A stretch of DNA of 64,000 bases from Streptomyces sp. NBC_01232 (GTDB taxonomy: Bacteria; Actinomycetota; Actinomycetes; Streptomycetales; Streptomycetaceae), in NCBI RefSeq assembly GCF_035989885.1, contig NZ_CP108518.1, positions 1,116,001-1,180,000 of the forward strand, in the 5' to 3' direction. Made by a program: the position numbers and the translations under genes. A model generated the notes under the pieces. It saw nothing but the letters and a program-made list of their open reading frames with translations, did not search any database and was not told the origin of the DNA. Shown here piece after piece: positions 1-7,794 of this stretch (position 1 is the stretch's first letter; every line of letters begins with the position of its first letter).

Positions 1-369
1 CTCTACGGGACGCTGCTGCGGCGCACGGGCAAGGCGCTCGGGGAGTCGGCCGAGGTCTCGGACGCGGAGCTGCGCGCGGCCCTGTCCGAGGGGGTCGGCG
101 CGGTGGCCCAGCTGGGCGGGGCGGCGCCGGGCGACAAGACGATGCTGGACGCGCTGGTGCCGGGGGTGGCGGCGCTGGCCAGCTCGTACCGGGCGGCCGG
201 GGCCGCGGCGGAGAACGGGGCGCTGGCGACGGTGCCGATGCTGGCGCGCAAGGGGCGGGCCAGCTATCTGGGCGAGCGGAGCATCGGCCACCAGGATCCG
301 GGGGCGACCTCGTCGGCCTTGCTGCTGGAGGCGCTGGCGGACGTGGCGGAAGCGGAGGGTGCGCGGTGA
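1..369 (+). CDS. dhaL: Dihydroxyacetone kinase ADP-binding subunit DhaL (5' truncated by window edge)
   Basis: The reading frame is open from base 1 and gives the last 122 residues of DhaL. Visible family motifs are GDKTMLDAL (residues 44-52 of the fragment) and the C-terminal block ARKGRASYLGERSIGHQDPG, which in DhaL form part of the nucleotide and phospholipid-like binding barrel. DhaL carries the bound ADP that is re-phosphorylated by the DhaM phosphoryl carrier and donates phosphate to dihydroxyacetone held on DhaK. The start and DhaK lie outside the window. Its TGA stop overlaps the GTG start of dhaM (GTGA), so the two are translationally coupled. Identification is firm. Confidence 0.93.
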   Translation, partial: LYGTLLRRTGKALGESAEVSDAELRAALSEGVGAVAQLGGAAPGDKTMLDALVPGVAALASSYRAAGAAAENGALATVPMLARKGRASYLGERSIGHQDPGATSSALLLEALADVAEAEGAR

Positions 370-767
370 CGGCGCTGGTCGGCATCGTGCTGGTGTCGCA
401 CAGTGCGCGGGTCGCGGAGGCGGTGGCGGAGCTGGCTCGTGACCTGGCGGCGGGCGGACCCGTGGCCCCGGTGGCCGCGGCGGGCGGGACGGCCGTCGGC
501 GGGCTCGGCACGAGCACGGAGCGGATCCTCGCGGCCGCCCGGGAGGTGGACCGGGGCGCCGGGGTGGCCCTGCTGGCCGATCTGGGGAGCTCGGTGCTGA
601 CGGTGAAGGTTTTGCTGATGGAGGACGAACTGCCGCCCGGCTCGCTGCTGCTGGACGCGCCGTTCGTCGAGGGCGCGGTGGCGGCGGCGGTGACCGCCTC
701 CACGGGAGCCCCGCTGGCGGAGGTCGCGGCGGCCGCCGCGGACGCGTACACGTACCGCAAGACCTGA
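366..767 (+). CDS. dhaM: PTS-dependent dihydroxyacetone kinase phosphotransferase subunit DhaM
   Basis: A 133-residue single-domain EIIA-mannose-type protein. The N-terminus VGIVLVSHSARVAEAV places the phospho-accepting histidine at residue 12, and LLADLGSSVLTVKVLL is the conserved second half of the active site. It takes phosphate from HPr of the sugar phosphotransferase system and passes it to ADP on DhaL, so the operon makes dihydroxyacetone phosphate from PEP instead of ATP. Only the EIIA domain is present; there are no fused HPr or EI domains as in E. coli DhaM, which is usual in actinobacteria. The GTG start at 366 overlaps the dhaL stop. It is the last gene of the operon: a hairpin follows at 771-790. 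Confidence 0.93.
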   Translation: MTALVGIVLVSHSARVAEAVAELARDLAAGGPVAPVAAAGGTAVGGLGTSTERILAAAREVDRGAGVALLADLGSSVLTVKVLLMEDELPPGSLLLDAPFVEGAVAAAVTASTGAPLAEVAAAAADAYTYRKT

Positions 768-770
768 CCC

Positions 771-790
771 CGGGCGGCGGTGGCCGCCCG
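771..790. terminator. Hairpin between convergent dhaM and S4-protein genes
   Basis: Perfect 8-bp arms CGGGCGGC / GCCGCCCG with a 4-nt loop, starting 4 bp after the dhaM stop and lying 27 bp past the stop of the opposing gene. No U-tract, as is common in Streptomyces terminators. Confidence 0.5.
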
Positions 791-816
791 GTGCCCGGTT
801 CGTCCCCGGCTCGTTC

Positions 817-1203
817 CTACGGGCGGCCGCGCAGGGATTCGATCTCGCGCCGTTCGCGCTTCGTCGGGCGGCCCGCGCCGCGGTCGCGGATACCGACCAC
901 GGCGGCCTCGACGGGGGTCGGCGGCGGCGGGCTGTTGTCGATCAGGCATTCGGCGGCGACGGGCGCGCCCACCCGCTTGGACACGGGCCGCTTGACGACG
1001 ACGATCCGCTCGCGCCCCGCGTGGAAGAGCCTCACCTCGTCCCCCGCGCGCACCGGCTGCGCCGGCTTGGCGCGCTCCCCGTTGACCTTCACGTGGCCCG
1101 CCCGGCAGGCGGTCGCCGCGGTCGAGCGGGTCTTGGTCAGGCGCACGGACCAGATCCACGCGTCGACCCGCACCGTGCCCGTTCCCGTTACCTCATCAGC
1201 CAT
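817..1203 (-). CDS. S4-domain RNA-binding protein, Hsp15 (HslR) type
   Basis: 128 residues. The S4 fold covers about residues 11-65, with the typical VDAWIWSVRLTKTRS and AGHVKVNGERAKPAQPVRAGDEV segments. The C-terminus is basic (GRPTKRERREIESLRG), as in Hsp15 proteins, which bind nascent-chain-bearing 50S subunits after heat-induced release and help recycle them. It probably binds rRNA or tRNA on stalled large subunits. ATG start at 1203 is the first good start. It is transcribed alone, divergent from the TOBE regulator, and nothing around it suggests a special partner. Function beyond RNA binding is inferred from the family. Confidence 0.85.
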   Translation of the reverse strand: MADEVTGTGTVRVDAWIWSVRLTKTRSTAATACRAGHVKVNGERAKPAQPVRAGDEVRLFHAGRERIVVVKRPVSKRVGAPVAAECLIDNSPPPPTPVEAAVVGIRDRGAGRPTKRERREIESLRGRP

Positions 1204-1248
1204 GCCCCGACTCTAGCGAGACGGGTGCGGCAGAGCGGAACGAGTTTT

Positions 1249-1279
1249 GGCAGATGCGCCAACAGGCATGGCATCTGCC
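1249..1279. promoter_or_regulatory. Inverted repeat upstream of the TOBE regulator
   Basis: Perfect 9-bp arms GGCAGATGC and GCATCTGCC separated by 13 nt. A related direct motif, GCAGATGCGCCA (1251-1262) and GCAAATGCGCCA (1303-1314), occurs twice, the second copy overlapping the proposed promoter spacer. It may be an operator for the HTH protein that follows; this is inference. Confidence 0.4.
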
Positions 1280-1300
1280 ATGGAGATCAGGCCAAGAGAA

Positions 1301-1330
1301 TTGCAAATGCGCCACATGAAGGCCTACGTT
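1301..1330 (+). promoter_or_regulatory. Promoter for the TOBE regulator, predicted leaderless transcript
   Basis: -35 TTGCAA (1301-1306), 18-bp spacer, -10 TACGTT (1325-1330). A start point 7 nt later falls at or next to the ATG at 1338, so the mRNA is probably leaderless. This also argues against the in-frame TTG at 1329, which lies inside the -10 box. Confidence 0.5.
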
Positions 1331-1337
1331 GTCGCCC

Positions 1338-1733
1338 ATGCAGTCCTACACCATCGGACAGGCAGCACGTCTGCTGGGCGTCAGCCCGGACACCGCGCGC
1401 CGCTGGGCCGACGCAGGCCGCGTCGTGACCCATCGCGACGAGGGCGGCCGACGCCTGATCAACGGGCGCGATCTGGCCGCCTTCTCCGTCGAAGTGGGCC
1501 AGGGCGCCCACACGGAGGACGGGGAACCGTACACCTCGGCCCGCAATGCCTTCCCCGGGATCGTCACGGCCGTCAAGCTCGGCGACGTGGCCGCCCAGGT
1601 CGAGATCCAGGCAGGTCCCCACCGTCTGGTCTCCCTGCTCACCCGTGAGGCCGTCGAGGAGCTCGGGCTGGAGGTCGGCATGCAGGCCACCGCCCGCGTG
1701 AAGTCCACCAGCGTGCACATCGACCGCACCTGA
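1338..1733 (+). CDS. HTH and TOBE-domain molybdate-responsive regulator / molybdenum-pterin-binding protein
   Basis: 131 residues. The N-terminus MQSYTIGQAARLLGVSPDTARRW is a MerR/excisionase-type winged helix-turn-helix (about residues 1-55), and residues 62-131 form one TOBE (Mop) domain, FPGIVTAVKLGDVAAQVEI...VGMQATARVKSTSVHI, which binds molybdate or related oxyanions. The pairing of a DNA-binding head with a small-molecule TOBE domain and its position just before modA and modBC indicate control of molybdate uptake. It differs from E. coli ModE in having one TOBE domain and a MerR-like head. The ATG at 1338 was chosen over the TTG at 1329 because of the promoter geometry. Whether it represses or activates cannot be seen. 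Confidence 0.85.
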   Translation: MQSYTIGQAARLLGVSPDTARRWADAGRVVTHRDEGGRRLINGRDLAAFSVEVGQGAHTEDGEPYTSARNAFPGIVTAVKLGDVAAQVEIQAGPHRLVSLLTREAVEELGLEVGMQATARVKSTSVHIDRT

Positions 1734-1788
1734 CCCGGCCGGTGCCGCACGCCGCGCACCCGCGGCATCCCGCACCACCCGCTCAGCA

Positions 1789-1835
1789 TCACCGACGTCC
1801 CCACCCGCCCGGCGTCACCGACCGTCCCCACCCGC
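1789..1835. repeat. Imperfect 20-bp direct repeat upstream of modA
   Basis: TCACCGACGTCCCCACCCGC (1789-1808) recurs with one extra C at 1815-1835. It lies 80-130 bp before the modA start and could be a regulator site or simple duplication. Confidence 0.35.
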
Positions 1836-1916
1836 TCCGCCCGTCACCGGCGCGGGTCACCACCACGCGGTACCGGCACCCGGCCGGCCGCCGACCCGAC
1901 CGAGGAGCACCTGCTC

Positions 1917-2705
1917 ATGTCCCCGATCACGTTCCGCCGTACCGCCGCCGCCGCGCTGACCGCCGCCCTGCTCGTACCGCTGGCCGCCTGCGGCAAGAAC
2001 GAGGACAAGCCCGCCGCCGGCGCCAGTGCCACCCCGAAGGCCGTCAACCTCACGGTCCTGGCGGCCTCTTCCCTGACCGACGTCTTCAAGGCCGCGGGGG
2101 CGGAGTACGAGAAGACCCACCCCGGCACGAAGATCACCTTCTCCTTCGCGGGTTCGCAGGAACTCGCGGCCCAGGTCAAGCAGGGCGCCCCGGCCGACGC
2201 GCTGGTCACCGCCGACACCAAGACCATGGACGGTCTGAAGACCGAGACCGGCGACGCCACGATCATCGCCAAGAACCGCCTGGTCATCGCGGCCGGCAAA
2301 GCCAACCCGTTCAAGATCGACGAGCTCAAGGACCTCGCCGACACCAAGATCAAGGTCGTGCTGGCCGCGCCCGAGGTCCCGGTCGGCCGCTACAGCAAGC
2401 AGATCCTCGACGCCCAGAAGATCGAGGTGAAGCCGGTCTCCCAGGAGCCCAACGTCCGCGCCGTGCTGAGCAAGGTCGAGCTGGGCGAGGCCGACGCCGG
2501 TCTGGTCTACAAGACCGACTCCGCGAAGTCCGGCGACAAGGTCGTCACGGTGGAGATCCCCGACGACCAGAACGCCGTGGCCTCCTACCCGGCCGCCACG
2601 CTGAAGCAGTCCAAGAACGCCGAGGACGCGGCCGCGTTCGTCACCTGGCTGAGCAGCCCCGAGGCGCAGAAGATCCTCCAGGACGCGGGCTTCCAGAAGG
2701 CGTGA
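1917..2705 (+). CDS. modA: Molybdate ABC transporter substrate-binding lipoprotein ModA
   Basis: 262 residues. A lipoprotein signal peptide ends in LVPLAAC (lipobox Cys about residue 25), so the mature protein is tethered to the outer face of the membrane. The mature part has the ModA/WtpA pattern: LTVLAASSLTDVFKA, ITFSFAGSQELAAQ, ADALVTADTK and a C-terminal AAAFVTWLSSPEAQKIL. It captures molybdate or tungstate and delivers it to ModBC. The ATG has a GAGGAG ribosome site 8 nt upstream. The gene is followed by a strong hairpin before modBC, so the binding protein may be made in excess over the membrane part. Confidence 0.95.
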   Translation: MSPITFRRTAAAALTAALLVPLAACGKNEDKPAAGASATPKAVNLTVLAASSLTDVFKAAGAEYEKTHPGTKITFSFAGSQELAAQVKQGAPADALVTADTKTMDGLKTETGDATIIAKNRLVIAAGKANPFKIDELKDLADTKIKVVLAAPEVPVGRYSKQILDAQKIEVKPVSQEPNVRAVLSKVELGEADAGLVYKTDSAKSGDKVVTVEIPDDQNAVASYPAATLKQSKNAEDAAAFVTWLSSPEAQKILQDAGFQKA

Positions 2706-2735
2706 TCGCCGTCTCCGGCCACGGCCGGACACCGA

Positions 2736-2769
2736 GGGGCTGCCTGAACCGGGGGGGACAGGCAGCCCC
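2736..2769 (+). terminator. Intrinsic-type hairpin between modA and modBC
   Basis: Perfect 11-bp arms GGGGCTGCCTG (2736-2746) and CAGGCAGCCCC (2759-2769), 12-nt loop, followed by TTTCGGGGTTT. It sits 30 bp after the modA stop and 90 bp before modBC and could act as a partial terminator or 3' stabiliser for modA mRNA. Confidence 0.65.
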
Positions 2770-2859
2770 TTTCGGGGTTTCCCGCCCGCGCGGCCGGATC
2801 CGCCGTCGCCGACCGCATACGCTTCCCCCGCAGCCGACCACCCCCAGCCAGGAACCCTC

Positions 2860-4797
2860 ATGAGCAGACTCCGCACCCGCACCCGACCCCCGTTGGCCCT
2901 GACGCTGCCCGCGCTGCTCGCCGTCGCGTTCCTGCTGCTGCCGCTCATCGGCATCCTCGTGCGCACGCAGTGGGGTGAGCTCGGCACCCACCTCACCAGC
3001 CCCGGCGTGGTCGAGGCCCTCAAGCTCTCGCTCGTGGTGTCCCTGTGGGCGCTGGCCCTCTCGCTCCTCCTCGGCGTGCCGCTCGCCTGGCTGCTGGCCC
3101 GCGTCGAGTTCAAGGGCAAGGCCCTGGTGCGCTCCCTCGTGCTGCTCCCCATGGTGCTGCCGCCGACCGTCGGCGGTGTCGCCCTGCTCCTCGCGTTCGG
3201 CCGGCGCGGGCTGCTCGGTCCCTGGCTGGAGGGCAGCTTCGGGATCACCCTGCCGTTCCACACGTCGGGCGCCGTCGTCGCGGCCACGTTCGTCGCCATG
3301 CCGTTCCTGGTGATCAGCCTCGAAGGCGCCCTCGGCGGGCTCAAGCAGAGCTACGAGGAGACCGCCGCCTCGCTCGGCGCCTCGCCGGTCAGGGTGTTCT
3401 TCACCGTGACCCTGCCCATGGTGGCCCCCGGCCTCATCGCCGGCGCCGCGCTGACCTGGGCCCGCGCGCTCGGCGAGTTCGGCGCCACCATCACCTTCGC
3501 CGGCAACCTGCCCGGCACCACCCAGACCCTGCCGCTCCAGGTGTACCTCCTGCTGCAGGACAGGCCCGAGGCCGCCACCTCCGTCTCGCTCCTGCTCCTC
3601 GCGATCGCCATGGGCGTACTGATCGCCCTGCGCGGACGCTGGACGGGCACCCCGGTGGCCCGCGACGCCACCGCGCCGCCGGCGGTCCGGGAGGAGCCGC
3701 CCGCCGCGGACGCCGGCCCCGCCACCGGCGTCGGCAGGACCGCGCTGCCGCACGACGGCGGTCACTGGCCCCTGCGCGCAGTCGTCACCGGCTTCAACGA
3801 GCTCACCCTCGACGCGGAACCCGGCACCACCATCGCCGTGGTCGGCGAGAACGGCGCGGGCAAGACCACTCTGCTGCGCGCCCTGCTCGGCCTCACCCCG
3901 CGCGCCCACGCCGAACTGCGGCTCGGCGACACCGATGTGACGGCCCTGCCCCCGCACAGGCGGCAGGTGGCCTGGGTCCCGCAGGACGGCGCGCTGTTCC
4001 CGCACCTGACCGCCGTGGCCAACACCGCGTACGGACTGCGCGCCCGCGGGGTGCCGCGCGCCGAGGCCGTCCACGAGGCCCTGACCTGGCTGGACCGGCT
4101 CGGCGTCGTGCACCTCGCCGACCGCCGGCCCGCGCAGCTCTCCGGCGGCCAGGCCCAGCGGGTGGCACTGGCCCGGGCGCTGGCCGCCCGCCCCCGGCTC
4201 CTGCTGCTGGACGAACCGCTCGCCGCGCTCGACCAGACCACCCGGGCCCGGGTGCGGCACACGCTGCGCAGCCACCTGGCCGGCTTCGGCGGTGTCTGCC
4301 TCCTCGTCACCCACGATCCCGTCGAGGCGGTGTCCCTGGCCGACCGGGTCCTCGTACTGGCCGACGGACGGGCCCTGCAGGACGCGCCGCCCACCGAGGT
4401 GACCCGGCACCCGCGCTCCCCGTGGGTGGCCCGCATGCTGGGGCGCAACGCGTGGCCGGGCACCGCTTCCGCCACCGGGCTCACCCTCGCGGGCGGCGGT
4501 CACCTGGTGGTCGCCGAGGCACTGTCCGAGGGGACGAAGGCTCTGGCGATCATCGCTCCGGAGGCGGTGTCGGTCCACCGGGACCGCCCGGGCGGCAGCC
4601 CCCGCAACGTCTGGCCCGGCACCGTACGGGAGATCACCGCGGTCGGCAGCCGGCTGCGCGTGCTGATCGCCTCGGCCGAGGCTCCCGACCTGGTCTCCGA
4701 GATCACCCCCGACGCGGCGGCCGAGCTGGGCATCGTGGACGGCGCCGCGGTGTGGACGAGCGTGAAGGCCACCGAGGTCACCCTGGTGACCCTCTGA
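2860..4797 (+). CDS. modBC: Fused molybdate ABC transporter permease and ATPase (ModB-ModC)
   Basis: 645 residues joining two usually separate subunits. Residues 1-265 are the permease, with about five membrane helices and the EAA loop ETAASLGASPVRVFFTVTLP that contacts the ATPase. A Pro/Ala linker follows. Residues about 300-530 are the ATPase, with Walker A GENGAGKT (329-336), signature LSGGQAQRVALARALA (from 427) and Walker B LLLLDEPLAALD (from 447). The C-terminal 90 residues form a TOBE-type regulatory region as in ModC. It drives molybdate import with ModA. Fused ModBC proteins are common in Streptomyces, so the fusion is probably real and not a sequencing artefact. ATG 2860 follows AGGAACC. 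Confidence 0.93.
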   Translation: MSRLRTRTRPPLALTLPALLAVAFLLLPLIGILVRTQWGELGTHLTSPGVVEALKLSLVVSLWALALSLLLGVPLAWLLARVEFKGKALVRSLVLLPMVLPPTVGGVALLLAFGRRGLLGPWLEGSFGITLPFHTSGAVVAATFVAMPFLVISLEGALGGLKQSYEETAASLGASPVRVFFTVTLPMVAPGLIAGAALTWARALGEFGATITFAGNLPGTTQTLPLQVYLLLQDRPEAATSVSLLLLAIAMGVLIALRGRWTGTPVARDATAPPAVREEPPAADAGPATGVGRTALPHDGGHWPLRAVVTGFNELTLDAEPGTTIAVVGENGAGKTTLLRALLGLTPRAHAELRLGDTDVTALPPHRRQVAWVPQDGALFPHLTAVANTAYGLRARGVPRAEAVHEALTWLDRLGVVHLADRRPAQLSGGQAQRVALARALAARPRLLLLDEPLAALDQTTRARVRHTLRSHLAGFGGVCLLVTHDPVEAVSLADRVLVLADGRALQDAPPTEVTRHPRSPWVARMLGRNAWPGTASATGLTLAGGGHLVVAEALSEGTKALAIIAPEAVSVHRDRPGGSPRNVWPGTVREITAVGSRLRVLIASAEAPDLVSEITPDAAAELGIVDGAAVWTSVKATEVTLVTL

Positions 4798-4837
4798 GGT
4801 TCCGGCCGGCCCTCGGTCCTAGGCCGGCGTCCTCCCC

Positions 4838-6907
4838 TCAGCCGGCGTCCTCCGGGGCGGCCAGCTCGAACTCGCACCACACGCACTTCCCGCCGCCCCG
4901 GGGCTCCACGCCCCACTCGTCCGCGAGCCGGTCCACCAGCATCAGTCCGCGCCCCGAGACCGCCCAGTCGCCCGCCTCGCGCCGCCTCGGCAGGTCACTG
5001 CTGGTGTCCTCGACCTCGATGCGGATCCGCCCCTGCGCCGTGAGCCGCATGCTGACGTGGCCGCCGCCCTCCGTGTGGACCAGGGCGTTGGTCATCAGCT
5101 CGTCCGCCGCCAGCTCGATCTCGTCGGCCCGGTGCCGGGCGCCCCAGGCGGCCACCGCCGCCCGGATCAGGTGCCGGGCCAGCGCCGGGGCCTTCGCGTC
5201 GCCCGGCTCCAGCCGCTGGTGCAGCGGACCGCCGCCGCGTGCGGTGGGGGTGCCCCGGCGACGCAGTACGAGCAGGGCCATGTCGTCCCCGCTGCCCGAG
5301 TCCCCGACCAGGTCGCACAGCACGTCGGCGAGTTCCTCCACGTCGACCGGGCCGCTGTGGACCGCCGCCACGAGTTCCCGCATGCCGCTGTCCTGGTCCG
5401 CGCCGGGGCGTTCGATCAGGCCGTCGGTGCACAGCAGCAGGGTGTCCCCGGGGTGCAGTTCCAGGCTGGTGACGGGATAGCCGGAACCGGTGCCGGCCTG
5501 CTCACGGGGCGGCAGGCCGAGCGGCAGTCCACCGGCCACCTGCACCCGGTGGACACTGCCGTCACCGCGCCGTACGACCGGGTCGAGGTGCCCGGCACGG
5601 ACCAGCCGGAGCATTCCGGTGGTGAGGTCCACCTCGGCATAGGTGCAGGTGGCGAAGCGTTCCGTCTCCAGCTCGCGCAGGAAGGCCGAGGCCCGGGCCA
5701 TCGCCGTGCCGGGCGTGTGCCCCTCGACGATGTACGCGCGCATCACGATGCGCAGCTGCCCCATGACCGCGGCCGCGTCCGTATCGTGCCCCTCGACGTC
5801 GCCGATCATCACCCCGACCCGGCCGTCGCCGAGCGGGATCACGTCGTACCAGTCGCCGCCGACGTCCCGCCCCATCCGGGCCGAGCGGTACCGTACGGCG
5901 ATCAGCGCGCCCGGCACGTCCGGGATCCGCCGGGGCAGCATCGCCCGCTGGAGCCCCTCGGCGAGGTCGTGCTCCTGCTCGAAGAGGATGGCGCGCTGGA
6001 GGCTCTGGGCGACGCCGCTGCCGAGCGCCATCAGCAGGTTCCGTTCCTCGGCGGTGAAATCGCCCTCCCGCGCGTAGAGCAGCCCGAGCGCCCCGACGGG
6101 CCGTCCCTGGGCGATCAGCGGCAGATAGACGCCGCTGCGGACGGACAGCGGCTCGATGTACGGCCACAGGTCCGGGTAGCCCTGCTGGAACTCCTCCCGC
6201 GAGACGATGAAGACCGACTGCATGGTGCGTACGGCCTCGCTCATCGGGAGCCGCGCGTCGATCCGCGTGTATTCGATCTCGGGCACGTACGAGCCGAGCT
6301 GCCCCTCCGCCACCAGGTGGATGCGGCCGCCGTCGACGACGCCCAGCATCACGCTGACCGCGCCGAGGTGCCCGAGGGCCTGGGGGTCCTTGAGGATGTC
6401 GGTCACGTCGTTGACGGTGCGGGCGTGGGCCAGGATGGCGGTGGTCCGCTCGACGACGCCGGTCATCCTGCGGCGCCCCTCGACCTCTTCACCGGCGGCG
6501 CCCGGCTCACCCGGGTCGTGGGCGGCGTCGCGGAGGATCCCGATCACGCGGTACGAGCGACCGGATGGATCCCGCAGGATGTGCCCCTGGACGTGGGTCC
6601 AGGCCGACGAACCGTCGCGCCGGCGGCTGCGGACGTAGGCCCCGTAGTGGCTCCTGCCGTCCTTGATCGCCTGCGCGACCCGGGTGTCGAGGCGGGCCTC
6701 CTCACCGGGTGCGAAGCAGCGCCGGAGCCCGTCAACGGTCCCGTCGAACTCCTCCTGGCGCAGCTCGAGCACCTCGAGCGCGGTGGGATCGAGGAACATC
6801 CGCCCGCTGTCGAGGTCCCAGTCGAATGTGCCCATGCGGTTGAGCGCGAGGCTCATGTCGGGCCGCGCGGGCCAGCCGACGTCGGGGTTGTCTGCCCTAC
6901 GGGCCAT
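4838..6907 (-). CDS. PAS-GAF-SpoIIE phosphatase with C-terminal anti-sigma-type ATPase domain
   Basis: 689 residues, four domains. A PAS sensor (about 15-130; MGTFDWDLDSGRMFLDP) is followed by a GAF domain (about 155-325). A PP2C/SpoIIE phosphatase (about 335-545) follows, with the metal-binding aspartates in GRDVGGDWYDVIPL, VMIGDVEGHD and LLLCTDGLIERPG. The last domain is a HATPase_c (about 560-685) with the N-box ELAADELMTNALVHTEG. Such proteins dephosphorylate anti-anti-sigma factors and phosphorylate or bind them through the ATPase head, switching alternative sigma factors in response to small molecules or light. No anti-anti-sigma gene is adjacent. The stop lies 40 bp from the convergent modBC stop. 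Cytosolic; no membrane segment seen. Confidence 0.9.
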   Translation of the reverse strand: MARRADNPDVGWPARPDMSLALNRMGTFDWDLDSGRMFLDPTALEVLELRQEEFDGTVDGLRRCFAPGEEARLDTRVAQAIKDGRSHYGAYVRSRRRDGSSAWTHVQGHILRDPSGRSYRVIGILRDAAHDPGEPGAAGEEVEGRRRMTGVVERTTAILAHARTVNDVTDILKDPQALGHLGAVSVMLGVVDGGRIHLVAEGQLGSYVPEIEYTRIDARLPMSEAVRTMQSVFIVSREEFQQGYPDLWPYIEPLSVRSGVYLPLIAQGRPVGALGLLYAREGDFTAEERNLLMALGSGVAQSLQRAILFEQEHDLAEGLQRAMLPRRIPDVPGALIAVRYRSARMGRDVGGDWYDVIPLGDGRVGVMIGDVEGHDTDAAAVMGQLRIVMRAYIVEGHTPGTAMARASAFLRELETERFATCTYAEVDLTTGMLRLVRAGHLDPVVRRGDGSVHRVQVAGGLPLGLPPREQAGTGSGYPVTSLELHPGDTLLLCTDGLIERPGADQDSGMRELVAAVHSGPVDVEELADVLCDLVGDSGSGDDMALLVLRRRGTPTARGGGPLHQRLEPGDAKAPALARHLIRAAVAAWGARHRADEIELAADELMTNALVHTEGGGHVSMRLTAQGRIRIEVEDTSSDLPRRREAGDWAVSGRGLMLVDRLADEWGVEPRGGGKCVWCEFELAAPEDAG

Positions 6908-7021
6908 GCAGCCAGGGTCTCACTCTCCTCCGCCGGTGTCCCTGTGGAACGGCCGGGACGGACGGCGGGCGGGTGTGCGCCGTCCCGTACGGGGCCGGTA
7001 CGGGCCCTCGCGGCGCTCTTC

Positions 7022-7699
7022 TCAGCGGGGCGGTCCGCCGCTGTCCGGCAGGTCCGCGTCATGGACCAGAAGGGCGATCTGCACCCGGTTGTTGAGGTCG
7101 AGCCGGGTCAGGATCCGGGACACGTGGGTCTTCACCGTGGGCAGCGCCAGGTGCAGCTCCCGCCCGATCCCGGCGTTGGACAGGCCCCGCCCGACGGCGA
7201 CGGCCACCTCCCGCTCGCGCCCGGCCAGCAGCGCCAGCCGGGCCCGGGCGGCGGTCGCGCGGGCGCCCTGGCCGCCGTCGCCCCCCGCCACCCGGTCGAT
7301 GAGCCGGCGGGTGACGGCCGGGGACAGCACCGGGTCGCCGGCAGCCACCGTCCGGATCGCCGTCACGATCTCCTGCGGCGGGGTGTCCTTGAGGAGGAAT
7401 CCGGCGGCTCCGGCCCGCAGCGCGCGCAGGACGTGCGCGTCGGTGTGGAAGGTGGTCAGGACCAGTACCTCGGGGGCTCCCGGCTGTGCCCGCAGCCGCT
7501 CGGTGGCGGCGAGCCCGTCGACGCCGGGCATCCGGATGTCCATCAGCACCAGGTCGGGGCCGTGCGCGGCGACGAGGCCGGGCACCTCCGCCCCGTCCGC
7601 GGCCTCCGCGACCAGGTCGATGTCCGGGGCGCCGCCGAGCATCAGGCGCAGCCCGGCCCAGACGATCGCGTCGTCGTCGACCAGCAGTACGCGGATCAC
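7022..7699 (-). CDS. NarL/LuxR-family response regulator
   Basis: 225 residues. The receiver domain begins IRVLLVDDDAIVWAGLR and has the phospho-acceptor Asp54 in LVLMDIRMPG; the C-terminal helix-turn-helix is REREVAVAVGRGLSNAGIGRELHLALPTVKTHVSRIL. The GTG start at 7699 fits the receiver start exactly; longer readings have no homology-like sequence. It lies 95 bp downstream of its kinase on the same strand, in a gap with short GC repeats (CGGCGCGTTC twice). Together they form a two-component system of the DesR/LiaR type. Target genes are unknown. Confidence 0.92.
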   Translation of the reverse strand: MIRVLLVDDDAIVWAGLRLMLGGAPDIDLVAEAADGAEVPGLVAAHGPDLVLMDIRMPGVDGLAATERLRAQPGAPEVLVLTTFHTDAHVLRALRAGAAGFLLKDTPPQEIVTAIRTVAAGDPVLSPAVTRRLIDRVAGGDGGQGARATAARARLALLAGREREVAVAVGRGLSNAGIGRELHLALPTVKTHVSRILTRLDLNNRVQIALLVHDADLPDSGGPPR

Positions 7700-7794
7700 C
7701 GGCGCCTCTTCTCTCGTCTTCCGTCCTCTTGCGTCATCTTCCGTCGCGCTCCGGCGCGTTCCGGCGCGTTCCGTCGTCCTGCCCCGTCCCCCGG

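Noticed and set aside
1329..1331. TTG start of the TOBE regulator
   Set aside because: It lies inside the predicted -10 box; the ATG at 1338 suits the family N-terminus.
2641..4578. 645-residue open frame antisense to modBC, and similar long frames antisense to many genes
   Set aside because: High-GC Streptomyces DNA leaves antisense and alternative frames open; these lack motifs, consist of Arg/Ala/Gly/Pro, and the sense frames have clear domains.
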